A stretch of 41,207 bases of DNA from Lachnospiraceae bacterium FE2018. GTDB lineage: Bacteria; Bacillota; Clostridia; Lachnospirales; Lachnospiraceae. Positions 23,610-31,647 of this stretch are shown piece by piece. The notes below the pieces were generated by a model. That model saw nothing but the letters and a program-made list of their open reading frames with translations, made no database searches and was not told the origin of the DNA. The position numbers and the translations under genes were made by a program. How positions within the stretch are numbered: the stretch's first letter is position 1; each line of letters opens with the position of its first letter. The stretch covers positions 1 to 41,207 of the forward strand of contig JNKK01000022.1 of NCBI GenBank assembly GCA_000702845.1, written 5' to 3'.

Positions 23610-23855
23610 ATGAACATTGATACGAAGACGGTTGTGTCAATGACCGAGGCTAATCAGAATTTTTCAAGAGTATCCAGAATGGTTGAGCAGCACGGAAGCG
23701 CGATTATTTTCAAAAATAATGTTCCGCGGTATCTGGTGGTTGATTTCGCGAAACTGGATGATATTGTATCAGATTCTGACGAAGAGGCGACACAGGCATT
23801 CTGGAATTATCTGACACACGTGAAAAACGGGACAACAGAAAAGCCAGATGCATGA
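23610..23855 (+). CDS. Orphan Phd/YefM-family antitoxin-like protein
   Basis: An 81-residue protein with the Phd/YefM N-terminal fold: VVSMTEANQNFSRVSRMVEQHGSAIIFKNNVPRYLVVDF (landmarks TEANQNFSRV and NVPRYLVV). This DNA-binding part normally autoregulates a toxin-antitoxin operon. The acidic C-terminus (DSDEEATQAFWNYL) would be the toxin-binding part. No Doc, YoeB or RelE-like frame follows; a terminator begins 35 bases after the stop. The start at 23610 has GAGAGGAG upstream. Confidence 0.8.
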   Translation: MNIDTKTVVSMTEANQNFSRVSRMVEQHGSAIIFKNNVPRYLVVDFAKLDDIVSDSDEEATQAFWNYLTHVKNGTTEKPDA

Positions 23856-23889
23856 TAACGGCATTTCCGGACAAAGGAACAACAGCAGG

Positions 23890-23917
23890 AGCAGTACTGA
23901 TTGCAGTACTGCTTTTT
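23890..23917 (+). terminator. Terminator after the Phd/YefM-like gene
   Basis: AGCAGTACTG (23890-23899) pairs perfectly with CAGTACTGCT (23904-23913), followed by T5. It isolates the antitoxin gene from pfkA. Confidence 0.9.
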
Positions 23918-23927
23918 GCGTTTTTCA

Positions 23928-23956
23928 ATGACAAATCATAAAAAGATTGATATACT
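23928..23956 (+). promoter_or_regulatory. pfkA promoter
   Basis: ATGACA (23928-23933) and TATACT (23951-23956) have a 17-base spacer, 46 bases before pfkA. Confidence 0.65.
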
Positions 23957-24001
23957 GATGACGTGAGTTTATTAAATGCTGCATGAAAGAAGGAACAGCA
24001 T

Positions 24002-24994
24002 ATGGCAGATCATAAGATAAAAACAATCGGTGTTTTGACGAGCGGCGGCGATGCACCCGGAATGAATGCTGCAATCCGGGCGGTTGTAAGACGCGGACGC
24101 GGCAGAGGGCTGCGTACGATGGGTGTGTATCGCGGATATGAAGGCCTGATAAACGGAGAAATCCGCGAACTGGAAGCAAAGGACGTCTCTGATATCATTG
24201 GCCGCGGCGGAACGATTCTGTATACTGCGCGCAGCGCAGACATGCGAACGGATGCCGGACAGGAGAAGGCTGTCGAAATGTGCCGTAAGTTTGGAATTGA
24301 GGGACTGGTTGTCATTGGCGGCGACGGTTCATTTGCAGGTGCACAGAAACTGGCTGAGCGGGGAATCAATGTTGTAGGCGTTCCGGGCACGATTGATCTG
24401 GATATTGCCTGTACCGAATATACAATCGGGTTTGACACGGCTGTCAATACCGCCATTGAGGCAATTGATAAAGTGCGTGATACGTCAGCTTCCCACGAGC
24501 GGGTCAGTATTATTGAAGTAATGGGAAGAAATGCAGGTTATATTGCACTCTGGGCCGGCATCGGATCCGGTTCGGAAAACATTCTGCTTCCGGAAAAGTA
24601 TGACTATGATGAGCAGCAGGTGATCAATAACGTGATCAGTACCCGGAGAAAAGGGAAAAAGCATCATATCATTATCAATGCAGAAGGAATCGGCCACTCA
24701 ACTTCTATGGCGCGGCGAATCGAGGCAGCGACCGGTATCGGAACAAGGGCAACAATCCTCGGCCATATGCAGCGCGGCGGAAGACCGACAGGCAGAGACC
24801 GTATGATGGCAACGATGATGGGCGCACGCGCGGTAGATCTGCTGATTGAGGGAAAGAGTCAGCGTGTCGTTGCATGGAAAAAGGGAGAACTGGTGGACTA
24901 CGATATCCACGAAGCGCTTTCCATGCAGAAAGATCTGGACCCGTATGAGTATGAGATTTCCAGAGCGCTGTCCTATAATTATTCAAAAATATAA
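24002..24994 (+). CDS. pfkA: 6-Phosphofructokinase (ATP type)
   Basis: Phosphorylates fructose 6-phosphate to fructose 1,6-bisphosphate in glycolysis. The nucleotide site starts TSGGDAPGMNAAIR; VIGGDGSFAGA has Gly at the position that is Asp in pyrophosphate-dependent enzymes, and VPGTID has Gly where those have Lys, so ATP is expected as donor. The catalytic segment reads TIDLDIACTEYTIGF: both Asp residues are kept, but the usual Asn between them (TIDND) is Leu. EVMGRNAGYIALW and LGHMQRGGRPTGRDRMMA follow. The length of 330 is slightly above the 320 of E. coli PfkA. Its stop is two bases from the next gene. Confidence 0.94.
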   Translation: MADHKIKTIGVLTSGGDAPGMNAAIRAVVRRGRGRGLRTMGVYRGYEGLINGEIRELEAKDVSDIIGRGGTILYTARSADMRTDAGQEKAVEMCRKFGIEGLVVIGGDGSFAGAQKLAERGINVVGVPGTIDLDIACTEYTIGFDTAVNTAIEAIDKVRDTSASHERVSIIEVMGRNAGYIALWAGIGSGSENILLPEKYDYDEQQVINNVISTRRKGKKHHIIINAEGIGHSTSMARRIEAATGIGTRATILGHMQRGGRPTGRDRMMATMMGARAVDLLIEGKSQRVVAWKKGELVDYDIHEALSMQKDLDPYEYEISRALSYNYSKI

Positions 24995-24996
24995 AT

Positions 24997-25770
24997 ATGA
25001 TTACAAGCAGCAGCAATGAAAAAATCAAACAGGTTATACAGCTGAATACAAAAACAAAGGCGCGCAGAGATGCAGGATGTTTTATTGCAGAAGGCTATAA
25101 GCTGTTCTGTGAGACACCGGTGTCTCTGCGCCGTGCTGTTTTTGTCTCTGCGGCATTTGCGGAAGAACACCCGGATATTTCTGCACAGAATGGTGTACAG
25201 CTTGTATCGGATTCTGTTTTCCGGAAGATGTGCGATACCAGAACGCCGCAGGGAATACTGACGGTCGCAGGAATGCCGCAGTGGAAAAACAGGGATCTGC
25301 TTGGAAAAAAAGGAGCACCGCTGATTCTCATACTGGAAAACCTGCAGGATCCCGGAAACGTCGGGACAATCATACGCACGGCAGAGGGCGCCGGTGTTAC
25401 CGGAATTGTCATCGGAAGCGAAACAGCGGATATCTTTTCTCCAAAAGTGATCCGGGCCACTATGGGATCCATATTCCGGGTTCCGGTGATCCGCACGCAT
25501 GATCTGACCGGAGTCATTGCGTATCTGAAGGAAAACCATGTAACCAGCTATGCTTCACATCTATCCGGCAGCGTGCCCTATACCAGTCCTGATTACACAG
25601 GGGGAACTGTGTTTCTGATTGGAAACGAGGGGAACGGTCTGAGCCGGGAACTCACGGAGCAGGCAGCGTACCGCATCCGGATTCCCATGGAGGGATCCGT
25701 AGAGTCTCTCAATGCCGCAGTTGCCGCATCTGTGATGATGTACGAGGCACACCGGCAGAGAACGATTTGA
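24997..25770 (+). CDS. TrmH/SpoU-family RNA 2'-O-methyltransferase
   Basis: A 257-residue RNA ribose methyltransferase with a trefoil-knot fold. The N-terminal substrate-binding part has [20 protein letters not shown]. The SPOUT motifs are [30 protein letters not shown], and [14 protein letters not shown] with [22 protein letters not shown]. Which tRNA or 23S rRNA site it modifies cannot be told. It begins two bases after pfkA without a clear ribosome binding site, so it probably depends on translational coupling. Its end is close to argF. Confidence 0.9.
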   Translation: MITSSSNEKIKQVIQLNTKTKARRDAGCFIAEGYKLFCETPVSLRRAVFVSAAFAEEHPDISAQNGVQLVSDSVFRKMCDTRTPQGILTVAGMPQWKNRDLLGKKGAPLILILENLQDPGNVGTIIRTAEGAGVTGIVIGSETADIFSPKVIRATMGSIFRVPVIRTHDLTGVIAYLKENHVTSYASHLSGSVPYTSPDYTGGTVFLIGNEGNGLSRELTEQAAYRIRIPMEGSVESLNAAVAASVMMYEAHRQRTI

Positions 25771-25799
25771 GAATAAAGAAAGAGCAGGAGGAAATGCAA

Positions 25800-26798
25800 A
25801 TGCAGCTGAAAGGCAGACACTTTCTGACACTGAAAGATTTTACCCGGGAAGAGATCTTATATTTTATTGATCTTGCGGAGCACCTTAAGAAACTGAAAAA
25901 ACAGGGGATTCCGGTTGATGTGCTGCGCGGAAAAAACGTCGCGCTTATTTTTGAGAAGACCAGTACAAGGACGCGGTGTTCTTTTGAAGTTGCGGCGCAT
26001 GATCTCGGAATGGGATCAACATATCTTGATCCAAAGAGTTCTCAGATCGGGAAAAAAGAAAGCATTAAAGATACTGCGCGTGTTCTGGGCGGTATGTTTG
26101 ACGGCATAGAGTACCGCGGTTTCGGACAGGAAATCGTCGAAACCCTGGCAGAATATGCGGGCGTCCCGGTCTGGAATGGTCTTACAAATGAATATCATCC
26201 GACACAGATGCTTGCGGACCTGCTGACAATCCGGGAGCAGTTCGGTCATCTTGAGGGTATCCGGCTGACTTATATGGGAGATGCCAGATATAATATGGGC
26301 AACTCATTAATGATCGCATGTGCCAAGATGGGGATGCATTTCACGGCCTGTGCGCCCGAAAAATACTTTCCGGACGCAGAACTGGTTGCGCAGTGTGAAC
26401 AATACGCGGCTGAAAGCGGCGGAACCATCACGCTGACAGAAGATGTCGAGGCTGGCACAAAAGACAAAGATGTTATTTACACGGATGTGTGGGTATCCAT
26501 GGGAGAGCCTGACGAAGTCTGGGAAGAGCGGATCCGTGAACTGTCGCCGTACAAAGTAACGGCTGCAGTCATGAAAAATGCAGGTGAGAATGCAATTTTC
26601 CTGCATTGTCTGCCGGCCTTCCATGATCTGGATACTGAAATCGGGAAAGAGATGAGTGAGCGGTTTGGCATTAATGATATGGAAGTTACAGACGAAGTAT
26701 TTGAATCCGCACAGTCCCGTGTCTTTGAAGAAGCCGAGAACCGTATGCATACGATTAAGGCTGTGATGGCGGCGACGCTCGGGGCATTTGAGATGTGA
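25800..26798 (+). CDS. argF: Ornithine carbamoyltransferase
   Basis: Makes citrulline from ornithine and carbamoyl phosphate in arginine synthesis. The carbamoyl-phosphate loop is [16 protein letters not shown], with [16 protein letters not shown] and [15 protein letters not shown] following. [10 protein letters not shown] and the ornithine-site HCLPAFHD are intact. At 332 residues it has family length. The ATG at 25800 lies eight bases after AGGAGG; an ATG at 25794 is too close to it. The same enzyme type also serves catabolic arginine deiminase pathways, but no arcA or arcC is nearby. It is in line with pfkA and the methyltransferase; no ARG box is recognised. Confidence 0.94.
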   Translation: MQLKGRHFLTLKDFTREEILYFIDLAEHLKKLKKQGIPVDVLRGKNVALIFEKTSTRTRCSFEVAAHDLGMGSTYLDPKSSQIGKKESIKDTARVLGGMFDGIEYRGFGQEIVETLAEYAGVPVWNGLTNEYHPTQMLADLLTIREQFGHLEGIRLTYMGDARYNMGNSLMIACAKMGMHFTACAPEKYFPDAELVAQCEQYAAESGGTITLTEDVEAGTKDKDVIYTDVWVSMGEPDEVWEERIRELSPYKVTAAVMKNAGENAIFLHCLPAFHDLDTEIGKEMSERFGINDMEVTDEVFESAQSRVFEEAENRMHTIKAVMAATLGAFEM

Positions 26799-26826
26799 AC
26801 CGGGATTTGTAATGGAGAAACAGAGT

Positions 26827-27792
26827 ATGGAAGTACGGGACTGGACATACGAGGATTTTCCGGAATATAATGAGATTCCGCCGGGCGCGGACCGGATCGA
26901 AGTGACCGGCGATGAGCCGGGAACGTTTTATGTTCCGGATATTGAATATGCTGTTATTGACGGTATTTCGCTCCATATGCAGCTTCTGATCCCGCTGACG
27001 AGAAATGAGCCGGAAAAAAGGTATCCCGGTATTGTCTATGTACAGGGCAGCGGATGGATGGAACAGGACTGCTATCATAATGTGGGAAGAATTGCAAATC
27101 TTGCAGAACGGGGGTATGTAATCGGAATTGTGCAGTACCGGCATTCCGGACAGGCGGGATTTCCCGCACAGATTCAGGATGCCCGTAATGCCGTACGTTT
27201 TATGCGCAAAAATGCAGAAAAACTTCGGGTGATTCCCGACGAGATTTTTCTGGCCGGTTCTTCTTCGGGCGGGCATACTGCGGTCATGGCTGCAATCCCC
27301 GGTCCGGATGACTGCACGGAAACAGGGTTTCCGGTGCAGGAGCTTCGTGTGTTCTTTGACAGAAATCTCTTCCCCGGGATATCTGCCGGCGTGCTGGGCG
27401 TTCTTGATTATTACGGATGTGTTTCACTGATGATGCCGGACGGGTTTCCGACCATGACGGATCGCGGGGAACCTGGCAGTATGGATACCATGTTCCTGTC
27501 TCAGATCGCTGATTCAGAACGGGAAGGGCTCGAAGAAAGAGCTTCAGCGGTCACTTACCTGACACCGGAACTTGAACTTCCGCCGTTCTTTATTCTTCAT
27601 GGGACAAAGGACAGAGTGGTTAATACACGTCAGAGCGTGGAATTGTATGAAAAACTACGCGCCTGCGGAAAAGAGGCAGAACTGCATCTTCTGGGCGGTG
27701 CGGATCACGGAGGGCCGGAGTATTGGATTCCGGAAGTGTGTGATCTTGCAGATGCATTTTGTAAAGGTGTGCTGAAAAAGTTCAGGGAGTAA
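26827..27792 (+). CDS. Alpha/beta hydrolase (esterase/lipase-like)
   Basis: A 321-residue serine hydrolase of the fold related to acetyl esterases and BD-FAE/alpha-beta-hydrolase-3 proteins. The nucleophile is in LAGSSSGGHTAVMA (G-x-S-x-G). The acid is probably Asp in HGTKDRVVNTRQ and the His is in LLGGADHGG. The oxyanion region reads YVQGSGWME rather than the usual HGGGW. No signal peptide is present, so it is cytoplasmic. The ATG at 26827 has GGAG eight bases upstream; an ATG at 26812 is an alternative start. The substrate is not known. It follows argF by 28 bases. Confidence 0.82.
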   Translation: MEVRDWTYEDFPEYNEIPPGADRIEVTGDEPGTFYVPDIEYAVIDGISLHMQLLIPLTRNEPEKRYPGIVYVQGSGWMEQDCYHNVGRIANLAERGYVIGIVQYRHSGQAGFPAQIQDARNAVRFMRKNAEKLRVIPDEIFLAGSSSGGHTAVMAAIPGPDDCTETGFPVQELRVFFDRNLFPGISAGVLGVLDYYGCVSLMMPDGFPTMTDRGEPGSMDTMFLSQIADSEREGLEERASAVTYLTPELELPPFFILHGTKDRVVNTRQSVELYEKLRACGKEAELHLLGGADHGGPEYWIPEVCDLADAFCKGVLKKFRE

Positions 27793-27830
27793 CCGGGATT
27801 CCGGGATCGCGCAATGAGAGGGCGAATGTC

Positions 27831-28628
27831 ATGGTGTGGCTGAAAGCTGAAAAGATCGAAAAACTGCTGCATCTGAACGCATGTCCGCTGCGGGTCTGTT
27901 ATCAGGAAGAGACAGACTCCACAAATGAATGGGCAAAGCGGGAGAAAATGGATGATACAGAGAGCGGTATCGTTTATCTGGCGGATCACCAGACAGCCGG
28001 CAAGGGAAGGCGCGGCCATATGTGGGAATCCCCCCGGGGCACGTCGGTTTCTATGAGTATCTGTATTCATCCTGACCTCACCCCTGACAAACTGGCGATG
28101 CTCACGCTTGTCATGGGAATGGCCGCGGCTGACGGAATCCGGGAGACGTCTGGGATTGATGCCGGAATCAAGTGGCCCAATGATGTCGTTTACGACGGCA
28201 GAAAGCTGTGCGGTATTCTTACAGAATATGACGCGCAGACCGGGAATGTGATTATCGGAATCGGTCTGAATATCAACATGGAAGCATTTCCGGAAGAACT
28301 GAGGGGTGTGGCTGCCTCCATGCGGATGATCAGTGGAAAAGAAGAAGACCGGGAAGCGGTTGCAGCGGCAGTGATCTGTCAGTTCTGGAACCGCTATCAG
28401 ACATTCTGTGAAACGGGTGACCTGCGGAAGCTGAAATCTGCATATGAGGAAATCCTTGTAAACCGCGGAAGGGCGGTACAGGTTCTGGATTCCAGGAATC
28501 CGTTCAGGGGGACTGCAAAAGGAATCAGCGATACCGGTGAACTGATCGTATGCCGGGAAGACACAGGAGAAGATGTAAAGGTGTATTCCGGCGAGGTTTC
28601 GGTGCGCGGAATCTATGGATACATCTGA
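27831..28628 (+). CDS. birA: Biotin-[acetyl-CoA-carboxylase] ligase, monofunctional
   Basis: Attaches biotin to carrier proteins through biotinyl-AMP. The core reads EETDSTNEWAK, HQTAGKGRRGHMWESP (the G-R-G-R-x-G-type loop, here GKGRRG), IKWPNDVVYDGRKLCGILTE and IGIGLNIN. The C-terminal SH3-like domain carries GRAVQVLDSRNPFRGTAKGISDTGELIV. The N-terminal DNA-binding domain of bifunctional BirA is missing, so a repressor role is not expected. The length of 265 is typical for this class. AGAGGG precedes the ATG. Confidence 0.93.
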   Translation: MVWLKAEKIEKLLHLNACPLRVCYQEETDSTNEWAKREKMDDTESGIVYLADHQTAGKGRRGHMWESPRGTSVSMSICIHPDLTPDKLAMLTLVMGMAAADGIRETSGIDAGIKWPNDVVYDGRKLCGILTEYDAQTGNVIIGIGLNINMEAFPEELRGVAASMRMISGKEEDREAVAAAVICQFWNRYQTFCETGDLRKLKSAYEEILVNRGRAVQVLDSRNPFRGTAKGISDTGELIVCREDTGEDVKVYSGEVSVRGIYGYI

Positions 28629-28645
28629 GATTTTGGGAGATAACA

Positions 28646-28957
28646 ATGGAGAACCAGACCGTTTTATGTGCTGCGAACCACTATATTCAGCAGTACTATT
28701 TCAATGAAGATTTCGCAATTCTTCCGCAGCAGGTGCAGGAAGAGCTGCAAATCATGTGTGTCATGTTTACGGAAGAAGTGGGAGGTATCCTGATTGTTGC
28801 ATATCGGGAGGATGGAAGCCTCTGCCTTCAGACAGAGGCGGATCCGGATGATGTAATGTACGATGAGATCGGTGCCGGATTGAAAATCAAACAAATGCAG
28901 GAAGAGAAACGGGAACTGTTTGAATCGCTCGAATTGTTTTATCAGATGTTCGGATGA
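28646..28957 (+). CDS. DUF6145-like conserved small protein
   Basis: A 103-residue protein without membrane segments or signal. It has a central acidic strand pattern (FTEEVGGILIVAYREDGSL, EADPDDVMYDEIGAG) and a charged C-terminal helix (KQMQEEKRELFESLELFYQMF). It resembles a small uncharacterised protein family common in Lachnospiraceae (DUF6145), often near birA and dus genes. The function is unknown. GGGAG lies upstream of the ATG. Confidence 0.7.
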   Translation: MENQTVLCAANHYIQQYYFNEDFAILPQQVQEELQIMCVMFTEEVGGILIVAYREDGSLCLQTEADPDDVMYDEIGAGLKIKQMQEEKRELFESLELFYQMFG

Positions 28958-28997
28958 GACGGAACAGCATTGTTTTGTGCGAATCAGGAGGATACAG

Positions 28998-29975
28998 ATG
29001 AGCGGTTTTTACATCGGATCTGTCAGGATCCCGAATCGAATCGCGCTCGGACCGATGGCAGGTGTCACAGACCTGCCGTTTCGTCTGTTATGCAAAGAAC
29101 AGGGAGCAGGTCTTTTATATACTGAAATGGTGAGCGCGAAAGCGATCACTTATCATAATCGGAACACAGGAAAACTGCTGGCTTCAGATCCTGCCGAACA
29201 TCCTCTGGCCGTGCAGCTGTTCGGAAGTGAGCCGGATGTTGTGGCCGCGGCGGCCGAAATGATTGAGGATGAAAGCTTCGATTTGTTTGATCTGAATATG
29301 GGGTGTCCGGTTCCGAAGGTTGTGAATAACAAAGAAGGCTCAGCGCTGATGAAAAATCCGCAGCTCGCAGCTGAGATTGTTCGTGAACTCGTACGTCATG
29401 TCCGTAAGCCCGTAACGGTTAAGATCCGGAAAGGGTTTGATGAAGCGCATCTTAATGCGCCTGAACTGGCAAAAAGACTGGAGGATGCCGGGGCGGCTGC
29501 GATTGCGGTACATGCCAGAACACGGGAACAGTATTATTCCGGCAGGGCGGACTGGGAAGTGATACGGGAGGTAAAAGAAACGGTTTCCGTTCCGGTAATC
29601 GGAAACGGCGATGTCGACGGGCCGGAAGCGGCTGTCCGCATGATGCGGGAGACAGGGTGCGATGCTGTTATGGTTGCCCGGGCGGCGCGGGGCAACCCGT
29701 GGATCTTTCGGGAAATCAATGCCGGGATTGCCGGACAACCGGTTCCGGAACGACCGTCTGCAGCAGAGATCTGCGAGACGATGCTGCGGCACGCGCGTAT
29801 GGAAACGGAACTGAAAAAAGAATATATCGCCGTGCGGGAAATGCGGGGGCATGTCGCCTGGTACACGAAGGGAATGCGCAATTCCGCTGATTTCCGGCGC
29901 AGAATTAATATGGTCGAGACACTGGAAGAACTGGAACAGATGATACGAACACTGGCAGTACTGCCGGAGAAGTAG
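28998..29975 (+). CDS. dusB: tRNA-dihydrouridine synthase (DusB-like)
   Basis: A 325-residue FMN enzyme that reduces uridines in the tRNA D-loop. GPMAGVTDLPFRLLCKEQGAG and YTEMVSAKAI form the N-terminal FMN site. DLNMGCPVPKVVNNKEGSALM contains the catalytic Cys. TVKIRKGF, IAVHARTREQYYSGRADW and GNGDVDGPEAA match the family. The C-terminal helical RNA-binding domain has REMRGHVAWYTKGM. AGGAGG lies seven bases before the ATG at 28998. It is followed after 19 bases by a lipoprotein gene. Confidence 0.93.
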   Translation: MSGFYIGSVRIPNRIALGPMAGVTDLPFRLLCKEQGAGLLYTEMVSAKAITYHNRNTGKLLASDPAEHPLAVQLFGSEPDVVAAAAEMIEDESFDLFDLNMGCPVPKVVNNKEGSALMKNPQLAAEIVRELVRHVRKPVTVKIRKGFDEAHLNAPELAKRLEDAGAAAIAVHARTREQYYSGRADWEVIREVKETVSVPVIGNGDVDGPEAAVRMMRETGCDAVMVARAARGNPWIFREINAGIAGQPVPERPSAAEICETMLRHARMETELKKEYIAVREMRGHVAWYTKGMRNSADFRRRINMVETLEELEQMIRTLAVLPEK

Positions 29976-29994
29976 GAAGGGATTGGAGAAAGCA

Positions 29995-30660
29995 ATGAAA
30001 AGAATCATGGTAATCGCACTTTGCGGCATGCTGATGGCCGGCTGCGGAAGTGCCGGGACAGCAGCATCACCGGCTTCAGCGTCTTCTGCAGCGGCAGGTT
30101 CTGCAGCATCTTCAGAAGAAGGTTCCGCAGCATCTTCAGAAGAAGGTTCTGCGGAAGATTCAAAAGCAGCGCCTGAAGAGACGAAATCAGCGGGAAAGAC
30201 AGTGAAGGAAGACTTTGAAGAGCAGGAGTACTGCGGAATTCATTATCTCGCGGACCCGGTATGGGAGATTGAGGTGACTGAAAACGAAGAACTCTGCAGA
30301 ATTCAGACACCGAATGAGAATGTTTTCTTTGCGTTTGGCCGTTTTGGGAAAGACGCAATTGTCAATGATGATACAGACGATGGGATTTACCGGTCGCTTG
30401 AGGTTTTTGTAGGTGAAAATGATCAGGACCTGCAGAGGCTGAAATTTGAGAACGGAACGCCTTATATCACATACTTTTCTGATTTTAAGACGGATCACGG
30501 ATACAATTCGGCGTTTTACACAAAGGAAGGTCTGTTCGCTTTCAGTCTGCAGGTGATTGGAGAGATCGATGAAGCGGAAGAGAGCGAATATGTGGAAGAC
30601 TATCATATGATGCTGGAAACAATGGATTTTGAAAAAGCAGAATATCAGTCGATGAAATGA
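29995..30660 (+). CDS. Hypothetical lipoprotein with repetitive linker
   Basis: A 221-residue secreted lipoprotein: MKRIMVIALCGMLMAGC gives a signal with lipobox LMAGC. Residues about 18-65 form a Ser/Ala/Glu linker containing tandem copies of GSAASSEE. The rest (from about EQEYCGIHYLADPVWEIEV) is a compact domain of alternating strands with no recognised family; it ends with YVEDYHMMLETMDFEKAEYQ. The ATG at 29995 has GGAG upstream. It is the last gene of the + block and is followed by a terminator. Confidence 0.75.
   Translation: MKRIMVIALCGMLMAGCGSAGTAASPASASSAAAGSAASSEEGSAASSEEGSAEDSKAAPEETKSAGKTVKEDFEEQEYCGIHYLADPVWEIEVTENEELCRIQTPNENVFFAFGRFGKDAIVNDDTDDGIYRSLEVFVGENDQDLQRLKFENGTPYITYFSDFKTDHGYNSAFYTKEGLFAFSLQVIGEIDEAEESEYVEDYHMMLETMDFEKAEYQSMK
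30096..30150 (+). repeat. 24-base tandem repeat in the lipoprotein linker
   Basis: GGTTCTGCAGCATCTTCAG plus AAGAA is followed immediately by a copy with one changed base and a third partial copy (GGTTCTGCGGAAG). It encodes GSAASSEE units and could vary in copy number by slippage. Confidence 0.8.
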
Positions 30661-30672
30661 TACAATCAGAGA

Positions 30673-30709
30673 ATCCCCTGACCACAATACGGATTGCGGC
30701 CAGGGGATT
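30673..30709. terminator. Terminator between the lipoprotein and SDR genes
   Basis: AATCCCCTG pairs with CAGGGGATT, and CCACAAT with ATTGCGG inside it (one mismatch), followed by T4 on the + strand. It lies between two converging genes and may serve both. Confidence 0.75.
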
Positions 30710-30748
30710 TTACTGTACAGCTTTCAGCAGGGATTCCCTGCTTCAGGT

Positions 30749-31624
30749 TTACTTTCCGCCTTTGATTGCTTCAATCAGCTGTGCCAGATTCGGGTTGCTG
30801 CGTTTCAGCTTTTCTCCGGTCTGAAGCTGAAGGAATCCGTCGTACTGCGGATGTGTCAGTACATAGAACTGATCTTCTTCAATTGCCTTAAAGACGGTTT
30901 CGCCAAATCCTTCCAGTGGAAGACCGGTTTCAATGACATATTTTGCGGACGCCTGTCCTTTCGCGAATTCCTCGCTCTGATAATATGGATCTGATTCATC
31001 TTTAAAGCGCTCCGGACGGTATTCTTCGCTGTGATCCAGATGTGTCTGAACATAGCCCGGACAGAAGACGCCCATTGCAATATCAGCGCCGAGTGCCTGC
31101 AGCTCATAGTTGACACATTCGCTTAAAGCAACGGCTGCGTGTTTGGTTGAGAAATACGGTGCCATGCCGGTAAAATTAATGATGCCTGCAATGGAGCAGG
31201 TGTTCATGATATTGCAGTGACGGTCCTGTTTGATCATAATCGGAATAACCTGCCGCATGAAATAGATATGCGACATGAAATTCGTCTGCACGATCCATTC
31301 CCAGTCACGAAGCGGCAGATTGATTCCATTGCCGGGGACAGCCACACCTGCATTATTCATCAGCAGATCAATCGCTCCGAATTTTTCCATGACAGCGGCA
31401 ACGACTTTTTCTGTTTCCTCATAGATGCCCACATCAGCCTGAATGGTGATAATTTCTTCTGCGCCAAGTTCCTGCGCGAGCGGAATTACTTTTTCCAGTT
31501 CGTCACCGATGATATCGACTGCGGCAATTTTCATCTGACGCTGTGCGGCCTGTTTTACAAATTCTTTGCCAAAGCCGTATGCGGCACCGGTAATCAAAGC
31601 AACTTTTCCTTTGAAATCCTTCAT
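30749..31624 (-). CDS. Short-chain dehydrogenase/reductase
   Basis: A 291-residue classical SDR. The dinucleotide site is TGAAYGFG, NNAG occurs in LLMNNAGVAVPG, and the catalytic Ser and Tyr-x-x-x-Lys occur in NTCSIAG and YFSTKHAAVALSE. The acidic residue after the second strand (AAVDIIGDEL) favours NAD(H) over NADP(H). It has an extended C-terminus after FCPGYVQTHL. It begins 23 bases after the stop of the large flavoprotein fusion gene with AAGGAGG, so both are one operon. SDRs paired with old-yellow-enzyme-type reductases occur in gut pathways for isoflavones and steroids; the substrate here is unknown. Confidence 0.88.
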   Translation of the reverse strand: MKDFKGKVALITGAAYGFGKEFVKQAAQRQMKIAAVDIIGDELEKVIPLAQELGAEEIITIQADVGIYEETEKVVAAVMEKFGAIDLLMNNAGVAVPGNGINLPLRDWEWIVQTNFMSHIYFMRQVIPIMIKQDRHCNIMNTCSIAGIINFTGMAPYFSTKHAAVALSECVNYELQALGADIAMGVFCPGYVQTHLDHSEEYRPERFKDESDPYYQSEEFAKGQASAKYVIETGLPLEGFGETVFKAIEEDQFYVLTHPQYDGFLQLQTGEKLKRSNPNLAQLIEAIKGGK

Positions 31625-31647
31625 GAAATGTATTCCTCCTTATGAAA

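Noticed and set aside
24002-24994. Pyrophosphate-dependent phosphofructokinase
   Set aside because: Gly in GGDGS and in VPGTID indicate ATP as donor.
30096-30150. CRISPR-like repeat
   Set aside because: In-frame coding tandem repeat without spacers; no cas genes in the window.
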